Below the pieces are notes generated by a model. It was not told where the DNA came from. It saw nothing but the letters and a program-made list of their open reading frames with translations, and searched no databases. A program made the translations under genes and the position numbers. From positions 1 through 47,789 of the forward strand of contig CDMY01000613.1 of the NCBI GenBank assembly GCA_001179505.1: a DNA stretch of 47,789 bases. Reading direction: 5' to 3'. This DNA comes from Vitrella brassicaformis (Eukaryota; Sar; Vitrellaceae). Below are positions 33,636-43,545 of the stretch, piece after piece (position 1 is the stretch's first letter; each line of letters starts with the position of its first letter).

Positions 33636-34510
33636 GATCCCATGGCGCCACCCCCACTCTCCTTCCCCCCTGCACCACCTACCTCTTCCCTCTGCTTGAG
33701 CGCCTCTCTATCCCACTTAACAAGCTGGTCCACACCGTAGGTGTCGATCCACTGCTGTGGGTACGGGTATGGCTGCTCCTTCCCCCCCGCGAACCGCTCC
33801 CACTCGTCCAGCGAAGGCACGGCCGGCGGCCGCCAAGGCTTCCTAATCGTCACCTGCGTCATGGTGGTCGTGTTGCTCACGCTCACGAGGCTGTGCGGGT
33901 CGTAGTACAACCGACCATCGTCAGCCAGGGCCGAGCTGCTCTTGTCTGTGCGTGGAGGGGAAATGGCGACACCCCCCACCTGAAGAGGAGGCCCCTTTGC
34001 ACCACCACGCAGGCTCGGAGGTGGTGGGGGCGGCGGGGCGATGGCCCGCTTGACGGCGTCCCGCGCCCGTGACACAGCGCCCCTGACAGCCTTCCAGCCG
34101 CGTGAGTCCGTCAAGGGCGCCCCCGGCACCCGCACAAACATCGCCTCCGCCCTGCCATCACCACCATCATCACCATCAACACGGTCACCACCATCTCCTG
34201 CCGTTCCAGCCGCATCTGCATCGCTCCTCGGTGACGCCCCCGCCCCCCGCCTCGGCCACTGGATAAAAGCTGAATTCACCACAGAAGCGTCGGAGTCGAT
34301 GGCGCCCGCTCGATGCACGACGATAATGAGGTTGAGGACGATAATGCTGCCGAGAACAGCCAGGCCGATGATCACACAGGACCGCCGGAGAGAGCGGCGG
34401 ACCGACGGCAGGGGCGTCCATTTGGGTTCGTTCTCGAGGCCGTGGTAGGGGTGGGTGGGCGAGGACGGCCCAGGGCTCACTGGGGCGGGGTCCGAGCGGG
34501 CAGAGAACAT
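31165..34510 (-). CDS. GH47 class I alpha-mannosidase (ER/Golgi N-glycan trimming)
   Basis: Thirteen exons (34510-33683, 33594-33494, 33395-33326, 33245-33052, 32974-32858, 32788-32746, 32674-32617, 32514-32429, 32317-32184, 32119-31914, 31807-31717, 31647-31503, 31344-31165) give 750 residues. It is a type II membrane protein: a short N-tail, a helix ([19 protein letters not shown]), a stem, then the catalytic domain. GH47 landmarks are [99 protein letters not shown] and FNTEAHPLP. These enzymes remove alpha-1,2-linked mannose from N-glycans; the close EDEM relatives act in ER quality control. The retained transmembrane anchor favours a processing enzyme. A good donor (C|GTGAGT) overlaps the stop region, so a further exon is conceivable. 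Confidence 0.9.
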
Positions 34511-34707
34511 CGCAAGAATGGGATAATATGATGGCAGGCAGCGATCAGACCAATGGGATCAGACCAAGATGCTTCAAGGCCGTAAGGTGGCGAGGAGGAG
34601 GAAAGATTGTCGAGCTGATCAACTGCTGTCACTGACGCCTCAAGCGCCAACCCCTCTCCGTTTACCTCTGCGAGCTTAGCCAACTTTGAAAGGGAAGGCG
34701 TGGCAGC
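34511..34707. promoter_or_regulatory. Divergent promoter, mannosidase / UBC-like gene
   Basis: 197 bases separate the start codons. CTGCGAGCTTAGCC at 34669-34682 lies about 30 bases before the plus-strand ATG at 34708 and is nearly the same as the element before the lipocalin start (TTTGCGAGCTTAGCC). Its role is inferred. Confidence 0.4.
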
Positions 34708-37178
34708 ATGCGTCGTCTTTTTGACTTCGGTGGCGAGCGGAGGGCATCAGACTCGCCCGGACGACAAGATCAGCAGCAACAGCAACAGCACGGGTGGCGC
34801 CTGCCGAGTTGGGAGAGCATCACCGGCGCGGCGATGGGCCACCACCCCTCACACACATCCGTGGCTGCCGCTCCACAAGCCTACCATGCCTCACAGTCAG
34901 GTGCATAACACACAAGAGAGGGAAGAACCAACCTTACACATCTTCCTTCCCTCCCTCCCTCGTCCATTTGTGTGTTTGCTGTCGACGGATCCGTGCGCTT
35001 GCAGGTCCGCTGATGGGCGGAGGGGACAGCTCCCCGTCAGTGGTGGCACTGGAGCGTTCCCGTGCCATTCAGGAGATCCGGATGGCCAAGGAGCTGTCGG
35101 TCGTCATGGCGCTCAACGACGAAGGGTTCACCATCGAGCAGGTCGAGCAGGCCGTCGCGGGGCAAATCAAGGTGCGGGCGGCAACAAACACAAGGGCGAC
35201 AAATGGACGGATGGATGGATGGACGCAAGCAACACACGTGTGTGTATGCGTGAACGTATGTGTGTGTGTGTGTGTTCAGGTGACGGTGCCGCGTGTGATG
35301 CTCAAGGACGACCTGAACGGTGACATATCCTTCACAGTGGCGCCCTCGCAGCAGTTCCCATTCAAACCGCCACACGTCTTCTGCCTCACCAGAGTGAGTG
35401 AGTGACTGAGTGAGTGGGTGGGTGGGCGACGGACATGCCTGCACGCCCACTGCCCATGCGTGTGCGCTCTGCTTGTGTGTGTGCGTGTGTGTGTCAGTTT
35501 TGTTTCCCTTCGTTGGCTGATGGTCGCGACCTGGTCTATGACGTCATCCGAAAAGACTGGTCAGTCAGACGTGATGGAAAGATCGGGATGTGACGACGCA
35601 CAGATATGTGTGTGTGCTGCATTGTCCTCCTCTCCCCTGCCCTCCCCTCACACACAGGGTGCCATCCACCACCTACGCGTCAATCATCCGGCAGCTCCCT
35701 GGCTTCATCGGTAGGTACACTCACCCACCCCGCTCATGCAATGCACACCAGACATATATTCCCCTTCTCCCTCTCCCCCTCCCTCTCTCCCCCTGTATGT
35801 GTGTGCATCAGACCGTGTGCTGGAGGTGTCGCGTGAGAAGGGCCCGCAGGCGATGCTCTTCGGCTTCTTCGACGGCAGCGTGTCCATCGACCGGTACCTC
35901 AGGGACCCCAATGCATCCGTCATGCCCTGCCAGAAGGTCGACCAGCTGTCGCACCGCAGCGTGCCGCGGTTTGTGGTCCTCACAGAGGGGGCGCTGCTGG
36001 TGCTCGAGGTGACGCAGAACTCATCTCCGCAGCGGTTTGGCGAGATTCGGTCATGGGCGCACCTCTCGCAGCTCACTAGCGTGACGAGAAAGGTACAAAC
36101 GGCCGGACATCTATCTACCTGATGGGGTGAACGAGCCAGTCTTCCGATGTGTGTCTTGTGTTGTGTTGTGTTGTGTGTTGGTGGTGTTCAGAAAAACACG
36201 GGCGTGGTGACGTTGCGCGTTAGGGGGTACGGTGCCGGACAGGGAGACAAAATTCAGGTCAGAGAGAGGGAGGGAGGGAGGGAGGGAGGGATTGCGACAC
36301 ATGGGCTGTCTGTCTGTCTGTCTGTGGTTGGGTCGGGTGGTTGGTGCAGACGTTTGTGTTTGAGGACCCCGAGACCTTCATGGCTGTCCTCCAGCACCAC
36401 ATGGCCTCCCTTGGGGTCGATTCATTCAATGCCAACGCCAACGGTAGACAGACAGAGAGAGAGAGGAAGAGATGGGCAGCGGCACAAGTCATCTCGGCGC
36501 GTGTGTTACCTGTTTCATGTCCATCAATCAGAGTCCCTCGAGAACGTCTCAGTGGAGATCATCAGGATGCGCAGCATTGTTGACGACCCCAATGCGCAGG
36601 AGCCCCTCTCCATCTCGTTCGTCCAGCGGCTCATGGCGCTCTACCAAAAACAGGTGGGGAGAAAGACCAGAAAATAGCCAGACACATCACATCACAAAAT
36701 GCACCTCTCTCTCTCTGTTCATCAGATTGAGTTGTATTCGGCGCGGAGCGATCCGGCCTACGAGACCGCCCTGCAGTCACTCAAGGAATTCCTGCAAAAC
36801 CCACGCGTCAGTGCCGTGCTCGACACACACCACCACCACCAGCACGGGCAGCAGCAGCAGCATGAGCACGAGCAGCACGAGCAGCACAGAGGCAGCGACA
36901 CGAGCAGCTCACGGCACGCGGACCACATCGCCTTCGTGCCCACCGTCTACGAGAAGAAAGACAGAGACCAGCGGAGCAGCGTCCACGTCGAGTCGGCACA
37001 GGCGGCGAGCGAGGAGGCCCTGGCCGGGCCGTCCACCGTGCTACCACCACCACCACCACCCCCTCCGCCGCCCGATCTGCTGACGACCGAGCAGCCAGCG
37101 ACAACAGAAGACACACATCAGGGGGAGGGGGCTGACGCGAAGAATGGAGGCGGCCAGGGCGCCCCGGATCTTTTGTGA
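34708..37178 (+). CDS. Catalytically dead UBC-like domain plus PH-like domain protein
   Basis: Exons 34708-34900, 35005-35171, 35280-35393, 35498-35559, 35658-35710, 35812-36092, 36192-36257, 36350-36443, 36532-36653 and 36726-37178 give 534 residues. After a Gln-rich N-terminus, FTVAPSQQFPFKPPHVFCL...FCFPSLADGRDLVYDVIRKDW and PSTTYASIIRQLPGFI follow the E2/UBC fold pattern. The position of the catalytic Cys (normally in a CL-I-L stretch) reads LVYDVI, so it resembles UEV or RWD proteins. The next part (PRFVVLTEGALLVLEVTQ, LTSVTRKKNTGVVTLRVRG, QTFVFEDPETFMAVLQHHM) has the strand-strand-helix rhythm of a PH-like domain. The tail is His/Gln- and Pro-rich. Both domain calls are by pattern; ubiquitin-linked trafficking is a guess. 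Confidence 0.65.
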
Positions 37179-38193
37179 GTGGCTGGCTGGCTGGTTGTCT
37201 TTCGCGGGCGGCAAGTTTTTCGGATGTCAGCGTACGCGCATGTGCTGTGCATGAGAGTGGGTGGCTACGAGCAGATATGACGGGTGTTCGTTCGTGTGCG
37301 CGTGGGGTATGCGCCAGTGTGGTCTTTTTCGTTGTGCGACGTGTTTGTTGTCCCATACACTATGCGCTCTTCTCCCTATTTGTCATTGTCACTTCTCACC
37401 TTCTGTCTGTCTTTCTCATCGCACAAAACACCTACCCATCTATCTCTCACTCTGTGACGCTCGGGTGCGCTCGCTGATCGAACGGATGACTGACTGGCTG
37501 AGTGTTCGTCCTCTCTGGTTATAACTGAGCCAGCATCCGTAATCCTTTCCCCCTCTCAGTCTTTCGCCCGACCCTCCTCCCTCCCTCCCTCCCTCTCTCC
37601 CTCCCTTGACTCGCTACACCACACACATGCACTCAGCACTCTCTACAACCACACAACATACATACTGACAGAGAGAGAGGTGTGCAGGGCACACAGGAGG
37701 ACGGACGGGCTTTAAACCGTTGCGGCTGTTGCAGCTGCATTGGGTAGTAAAATCGTGAGTAGTGGGACACATACACATCCATCGGATACATACATGTGGC
37801 GATAGCCACCAACCAACAGACACACACATGGACCCACACAACACAGCACAGCACAGCCCAGCACACGAGGCTGAAAACTCCCCCCGCGCCTCAGTCTGTC
37901 TGTCTGTGTCTGCGTCGTGCCTAGCTGTCTCGCCAGGCAAACAGATGGATGGATGGATGGATGGATAAGGAACCCACCACACATCACATGATACAAACAT
38001 GACATGGATATCAGTGGGCCCATCGATCAGAGTGAATGTTCAAAACCAGCCACCCATTCATTGTATGCCCGCCCCGCCCATCCACTGCCCGTGACCGAGA
38101 CAAAAATCCCTCGCGCCCGTCTCCCTCCCTCCCATGCACACACGCACAATCCATTGTCTCGCGTAGAGATCCCTCGCTCCTTCACTCATTCAT
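37179..38193. other. Intergenic between convergent genes
   Basis: Simple-sequence DNA separates two converging genes: CCCT runs at 37573-37608, GATG at 37945-37967. No exon or RNA gene is recognisable. Confidence 0.5.
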
Positions 38194-39008
38194 TCACTCT
38201 CTGGTGAGCTCCTTCTGCGGCTCCTTCTCCCTGGTGGCCTGCGCTGGCGGACCATCACCGTCTCTCGGGGGCGGCCCGGTGCCGGTGATCTTCCAGTACA
38301 CTCCCCTGATGAAGTAGTATGTCAACTCGATGATCGACTGAGCCTGCAAGGAGCGACCAAGATTGCTCTTGCTGGAATGTTTCCGGTGTGTGCGTGTGGG
38401 TGTGGTGTGAGTGTGTCTGCGTCTAATACATACCGGGTATATGATGAGTATGGCGAGGACGCCGGCCTTTGTGACGAGCGACGGTGTCCAGTCCCTCCCG
38501 AGTGCGGTGAACCAGTACTCGTTGGTGGCGGGTATGTCCAGAGGGATGTCCAAGGCGAAGGCCGGCGACGCCAGGAACAGACACCCAAGGCCCATCAGCA
38601 GGGGAAGCGCCACACTAGACCTGCAACAAACAACAGCAACGACACACATTGCCAACCGACAGTCATGCCTGTCCGTCCATCTGTCTGTCTGTCTGTCTGT
38701 CAGCCGATGACGTACGTGTCTTCTTCGAAAGTAGTCAACAACTCAGCATCACCGTCGTTATCCGGCCGCCGCTCACCAGCAGCAGCAGCGGGAGACGCCG
38801 CAGCATCCCCTCGGGCATCAGGAGGCGCCATCAGCAGATCAGACGTGCCGGACGGCTTGGCATGTAGGCTGCTCATGGCTGTCCGGCGCAGCATGGCGGT
38901 GCTGCGGTGGACGGCGGGTGGTTGCTTCGCTGCAGGGGGTGTGAAGGCATTCACGACCACTGCGGTGGCCAGCAGAGCGAGGGCGGACAGACGCAGCATG
39001 GCTGACAA
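38194..39008 (-). CDS. Plastid-targeted membrane protein, unknown function
   Basis: Exons 39008-38716 (or from ATG 38999), 38620-38434 and 38343-38194 give 209 residues. The N-terminus is a signal peptide with an Ala-Phe cleavage site (LRLSALALLATAVVVNA|FTPP), then an Ala/Ser/Arg-rich transit-like region. This is the bipartite leader of complex plastids, where Phe after cleavage is typical. A second hydrophobic segment ends in an AxA-like site (LPLLMGLGCLFLASPAFA|LD), as in thylakoid transfer domains. The mature part has LDIPLDIPATNEYWFTALG, one clear membrane helix (KAGVLAILIIYPAQSIIEL) and a charged tail. I cannot match it to a photosystem subunit. It is divergent from another plastid-type gene 150 bases away. 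Confidence 0.7.
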
Positions 39009-39158
39009 TGAAGGTGATGCGATGCTGTCAGATCTGCGGCCCTCGGTCCTTCGTACGGATCTCCCTCGAGCTCACGAGATTCAGGGTTTGAACCCTGAAC
39101 CTCCGAACCCTAGCAGAAAGCTGAAGAGGAGGAGGACTGCAGAGGCCTTTCTGTCCCA
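39009..39158. promoter_or_regulatory. Bidirectional promoter of two plastid-type genes, with a perfect palindrome
   Basis: TCAGGGTT-TG-AACCCTGA at 39081-39098 is an 8-bp inverted repeat with a two-base centre, followed by GAACCCTAG. It lies between two genes whose products both look plastid-targeted, so it is a candidate shared operator. Function is inferred. Confidence 0.4.
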
Positions 39159-40327
39159 ATGGCTCTCTTGCTGTTCGTCCTGTTCGTCTGCGGAATGCTG
39201 CCCATTCATGGCTTCGGCAAGACGTCGGCACACAGGCGGCAACTCGGAGTGGCTGTGCTGATCAAGAAGCGACCGGTGCTCATCACAGATGTACACCATG
39301 ATCCGGCAAAGAGGCGCCGCGGCCGGAAGTGCACTTTGGAAGCAGCCTCGAGCCTCGCTGTCGATGTGCCTGTGATCGGTGGAGTGCACTTCGAGGTGAG
39401 TGAGGAGCGATGGATGCACAGATCCCCAGATATATGCCCAGACAGATGCACACACGAAGAAAGGACAATAACATGGAAGCATTGCAATGCAGAGATGCCG
39501 ATCTCCTTGTGTGTCTGTGGCGTCCCTGTGTGGTCAGGAATACCTGAGGTCTCCTGATTCGAAGGTGGCGCTGCTCAACACTGACGACTATGAGGATGTG
39601 GGCGACCACAGCTACAGGTAGGTCAATAACAACCGCCGCACACATAGCAGCCCGCCCCACTTCTTCGTCCATCCGTGTGCCAATCAGGTGTCGTATGAAG
39701 GGCATCCACTTCTGGTCTCTCCACATCACGCCGATCCTCACCTTCCGCATCGACAAGCACATCCACCGGGGAGTCGCCAACATCCAGGCCATCGAGGCGG
39801 ACATCGAGGCACGCGCCAACACACGACACCATGGCAACGGCAAGGACGGCACATCATCCGCCAGGATCGCTCTGCCAGACCAAACCCGACAACGTAACGG
39901 CAACGACCACCACCATTCCCACAGCCACAGCCACGACGCCCACCCAGGTCTGCATGCCCTGACGTACCCAGTGGAGATCGAGGCTGAGAATACCGTCAGG
40001 TGGTGCCAATCGCCCACACACACGTACACACGGACCACCACCTCCACCAGCAGCAGCAGCAGCAGCAATAAGGGGGCCCGGCCGTCATTCCGTCTGTCGA
40101 GCGACCTGCGTCTGAAGGTCAGCATCCACAAGCCGATCTGGGTGCTGCTTCCTGCCCACTTAATCGAGGTGGGCGGCAGCGCCATTCTGCGGCGCGCTTT
40201 GCGAAGCACTCTGCCTGAGTTTGTGGGCGGTTTGAGGACGGGCTATGTGGAGTGGGCGCATCGTCACCGGCATTTGTCGCTGAGAGAGAGGCTCTTTCGC
40301 TCGTCACACTCAGATGAGAAGGCGTGA
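39159..40327 (+). CDS. DUF1997-like plastid protein (probable)
   Basis: Exons 39159-39395, 39538-39617 and 39688-40327 give 318 residues. A signal peptide is present (MALLLFVLFVCGMLPIHGFG) with a basic region after it, suggesting import into the secretory route or complex plastid. The C-terminal part (RLKVSIHKPIWVLLPAHLIE, GGSAILRRALRSTLPEFVGG, GYVEWAHRHR) resembles DUF1997, a family of cyanobacteria and plastids of unknown activity. HFWSLHITPILTFRIDKHIH fits its strand pattern. A His/Ser-rich insertion (HHHSHSHSHDAH) and a Ser/Thr run near 40040-40070 interrupt the domain. The family call is by pattern only. Confidence 0.6.
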
Positions 40328-40949
40328 TATGTGCGTGGGTGTGTGCGGATTTAGAGAGCGGTGCACGTGTGTGTGTGTCGATGACATTGAGGGAGGACAG
40401 GCATTTTGTCGTGGTGGAGGGTGGTGGGGTAGTGGGTGAGTGGACTGCGTGCATTCAAACAACCGGCCTCGTCATCAGTCTGGTGTGCGAGTCCATATTA
40501 TCGAGATCTGGTGCTGTCTGTCTATATGTGATTGAAAACCCAGCTCCTATATGATGTGATTGATTGAGAGCCTCTCTAAACCGCAAAAACTTCCAATTAG
40601 CTCCTTCCTGCCGTCCTGCCTGACTGCCTGATCTCTGATAGACTCTGAGCGCTAGAAAGCGTGTAGATAAACCGAAAAAAGCCTATGGTAGCCGCCCTTC
40701 GTGCAGCAGAGCGCGCTTCCGCCACAGCACCCTCACCACACGCACAGGCATCTAAATTGCAATGCAAAAACAACGAAGCCAGCCACCCATTCTGTGCCCA
40801 CCGAGGAAAAGCGCATCTAATCATTCGTCGGGCTAACGGACACAGAAGCTTATGTCAACTGCTGCCCGGCCCACACACACAGCAGCAGCACAAGAAAATG
40901 GGTGGATCATTCCCGCGCCCCTCCCTCCCTGCCTGCCTCCCCTACTGCC
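40328..40949. other. Intergenic between convergent genes
   Basis: The 3' ends of the DUF1997-like (+) and bestrophin (-) genes meet here. The frames seen near 40685-41017 have no family similarity and continue as shadows of the bestrophin C-terminal exon. Confidence 0.5.
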
Positions 40950-42094
40950 TCAGAGATCCTGAGACGCTACTCGCCTGGGGCTCTCGCGCGTCGACTCGGC
41001 CAGGTCAGCCACGCTGATGGTGTGCGACCGGCTCAGCCCCCCAAAAGACGTCGGCTGCTGCTCCTGCTGCTGCTGCTCGTAGTGCTGCTCGTGGTGGTGT
41101 TGGGCCGGTGTGATCTTCTTGCTGGCGTCTGGCGATCGGTCTTTGGGTGTTGCCGGTCGCTTGTTCATGGGGGGCAATTCGTGGGCCCACTTGGAGAGCC
41201 GCCGGCTGTGGGCGGCGGGCAGCTCGGTGGTGGGCGCCATCAGGCTCTTGACCATGCTGTCGTTGGACGCGCCGGCCTCGCCGTTGAGGACGTCCTCTGG
41301 CATCTCGATCTCGCCCTCAGCCCCCTCTCCCTCTCCCTCTCCCCCCTGCTCGGGCGACTCTCGCTCGATGTCGCTCGTCTCGGCGTCACTGGTGGGCCAT
41401 ATGACCTCGTGAGGCGTCTCAGCGCTCGAGCTGACGAGCAGGTTGGCCTCGCCATTGCCGATGCCGATGTGTGGGAAGTGGGGGACGCCGACCTCGCGGG
41501 TGGACAGGCGCTGCAGCCACTTGACGGGTGTGCTGTCGTTGTTGTCGAGGAGGGGGGCGTTTTGGCTGTCGCGGCCGTTGGCTGCCTGTGCGTGTGGGGG
41601 GTGTTTGGCGTGGTGGGTCTTGGAGGTGAGGCGGCATGCGGTGGGGATGTCGATCATGCACGCCAGACGCTTGTTGTAGTCTGCACAGCACACAGTACAC
41701 CAACACGATGGATGGATGGACCATCGTGCGTGCGGACGTACCTTCGTGCAGCTCGGCAAGAGGAAGGTCGTTTGCCCTCGTGCCGAAGGGAGTCTCCATC
41801 TCTGCACACACACACGTACGCACACACACACACGCCCTCCATCCATCCAACAAGCCGGTCGATCACATGCTTGTGGCCATTCCGTCCGGTATGCTTACGC
41901 AGGGAGCAGTCGACCATTGCGTGGAAGCCGCCGACAGCCAGTGCGGCGACGACGGGCGCGAGGTAGGGGTCCTCGATGAAGGAGGCCGACACGATGGGGA
42001 CCATGAAGGCCAGGATGAGCTGGAAAGTGTGCACCAGCTGCACATAGGGGAAGGGGAACGGGGTGTCCTGCCACACACACACACACGCACACAT

Positions 42095-42126
<32 letters not shown>

Positions 42127-43306
42127 GGACTACAGTACACCACGTGTGTGTGTGTGTTGGTGCTGGGTGTTTGTCTCACCCACCCCACCCACCCACCTCT
42201 ATTTTACAGGCTTGATTGTACGCCAGCATGGCGTTGCTCAGCTCTTGGAACAAACGCGTCTGTCACACACCAGACACCACACAACCGCACTCGTTCGTTT
42301 ATCGACCAGACCAATGAATGCATGGCCTCCTCTCCCCTCCTCCCCATTCCCTTCCCTCTCTGCCCGTACGTACCCACCCCGCCCACCTCACCTGTATGGG
42401 TGGCGCCACTGCCAGCCCGCCCTCGTGGCACCGCTTGACGATGCACTTGTTGAGCCAGTGCACCACCACATACGCCTGGTCCTGCACCTTCCCAAGCTTC
42501 ACCGTCTCCTCTTCGGATATCCCCCCGAAGATGGTCAAAGGGACCTGCCCACGCAGCAGGTACTGGATGGCCACGCCGTGCAGCAGCGACATCAGGTGCA
42601 GGAACTTCGCCCTGAAGTCGACGCCGCCCTTGACCGACTGCACGTCGGAAATCTCGTCAAACCTGCAACAACCAACCAACCACACACGCCACACAATACT
42701 TCTCCGTGTTGGTCAGAAAAGTGACGGATGGATGGATGGATGGAGTAGGGTGCTCATATCATGCAAGCTAAGGTCGTACGCGATTCCTTGTGTGGCGACG
42801 TCAGCGAGTTTGCTCGAGAAGGCCTGGATCTGTGTTCGCGCCTCCCAGTACCTCTGGTAGGCCATGTTGGTGTGGAAGACCGTCATGAAGGACACGACTA
42901 GGATGAAGGCGTGGAGGGGGTAGGGGTGGTACATCAGCCCGCCGCCCATGTCCTCGATCGTCACCTTCCAGTACTTGAGGGCGAACGTCAGAAACGCCGC
43001 GAATATGGCACGGGGGAGAGTCAGGTGCAGCACGGAGCCGCGGATGATGGGGATGAACCTGTAGCCCAGACACAAACAGACCAGACACACAATGTTAATG
43101 TCTGTCTGTCTGTCTGTCTGTCTGCCTGTGTGCTCCAAGGTGTGTTCGCCACCCACCGGAAGAACAGGCACTGGAAGCGCTGAAATGAGAAAAGCACAAC
43201 ACACACACACACACGCACACACACAGGCAAATCAGATCTCCACCATGGCATGGATGGTGCATGAGGCGTGCAGAGGATCCGGCTGGCTCACCTTGTAGCG
43301 GATCAT
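40950..43306 (-). CDS. Bestrophin-family anion channel
   Basis: Exons 43306-43292, 43179-43157, 43058-42780, 42662-42392, 42259-42197, 42067-41899, 41801-41742 and 41680-40950 give 536 residues in phase. Bestrophin features are present in order: an early Arg/Phe segment with GSVLHLTLPRAIFAAFLTF, PLHAFILVVSFMTVFHTN followed by AYQRYWEARTQI, TRLFQELSNAMLAYNQACKI, TPFPFPYVQLVHTFQLILAF, and METPFGTRANDLPLAELHE, the post-channel motif with the conserved acidic and Asn-Asp-Leu-Pro residues. Bestrophins are pentameric chloride or bicarbonate channels; plant VCCN1 relatives act in thylakoids. No targeting peptide is visible, so location is open. The C-terminal 230 residues are low complexity (Gly/Glu, Gln/His) and probably regulatory. 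Exon 1 is only 15 coding bases. Confidence 0.85.
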
Positions 43307-43545
43307 CGTTGCTCTGGCTGTGAGTGAGTGAGGGTGTCACACGTTCGTCGGAAGGGGGAAAGCTTCGACCTTATGGAAGCGGCACACAGCCTATGCTATG
43401 GCCTTGATTCTCTCGCGGTTTAACGTTCACCAACGTCTCCTTGGAGCGGTTTCAGGCAGCACCCTAGGCACTGCGAGCTTGACAGTGAGGACACACAGCC
43501 ACATCCCTAACACCGCGCGGGGTGAAGGAAGAACGCAATTAAAAG
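43307..43545. promoter_or_regulatory. Divergent promoter, bestrophin / PhoD-like
   Basis: 239 bases separate the start codons. CACTGCGAGCTTGACAGTG at 43470-43488 contains TGCGAGCTT in sense with the PhoD-like gene about 65 bases before its ATG, and the flanks CACTG/CAGTG form a small inverted repeat around it. Confidence 0.35.
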
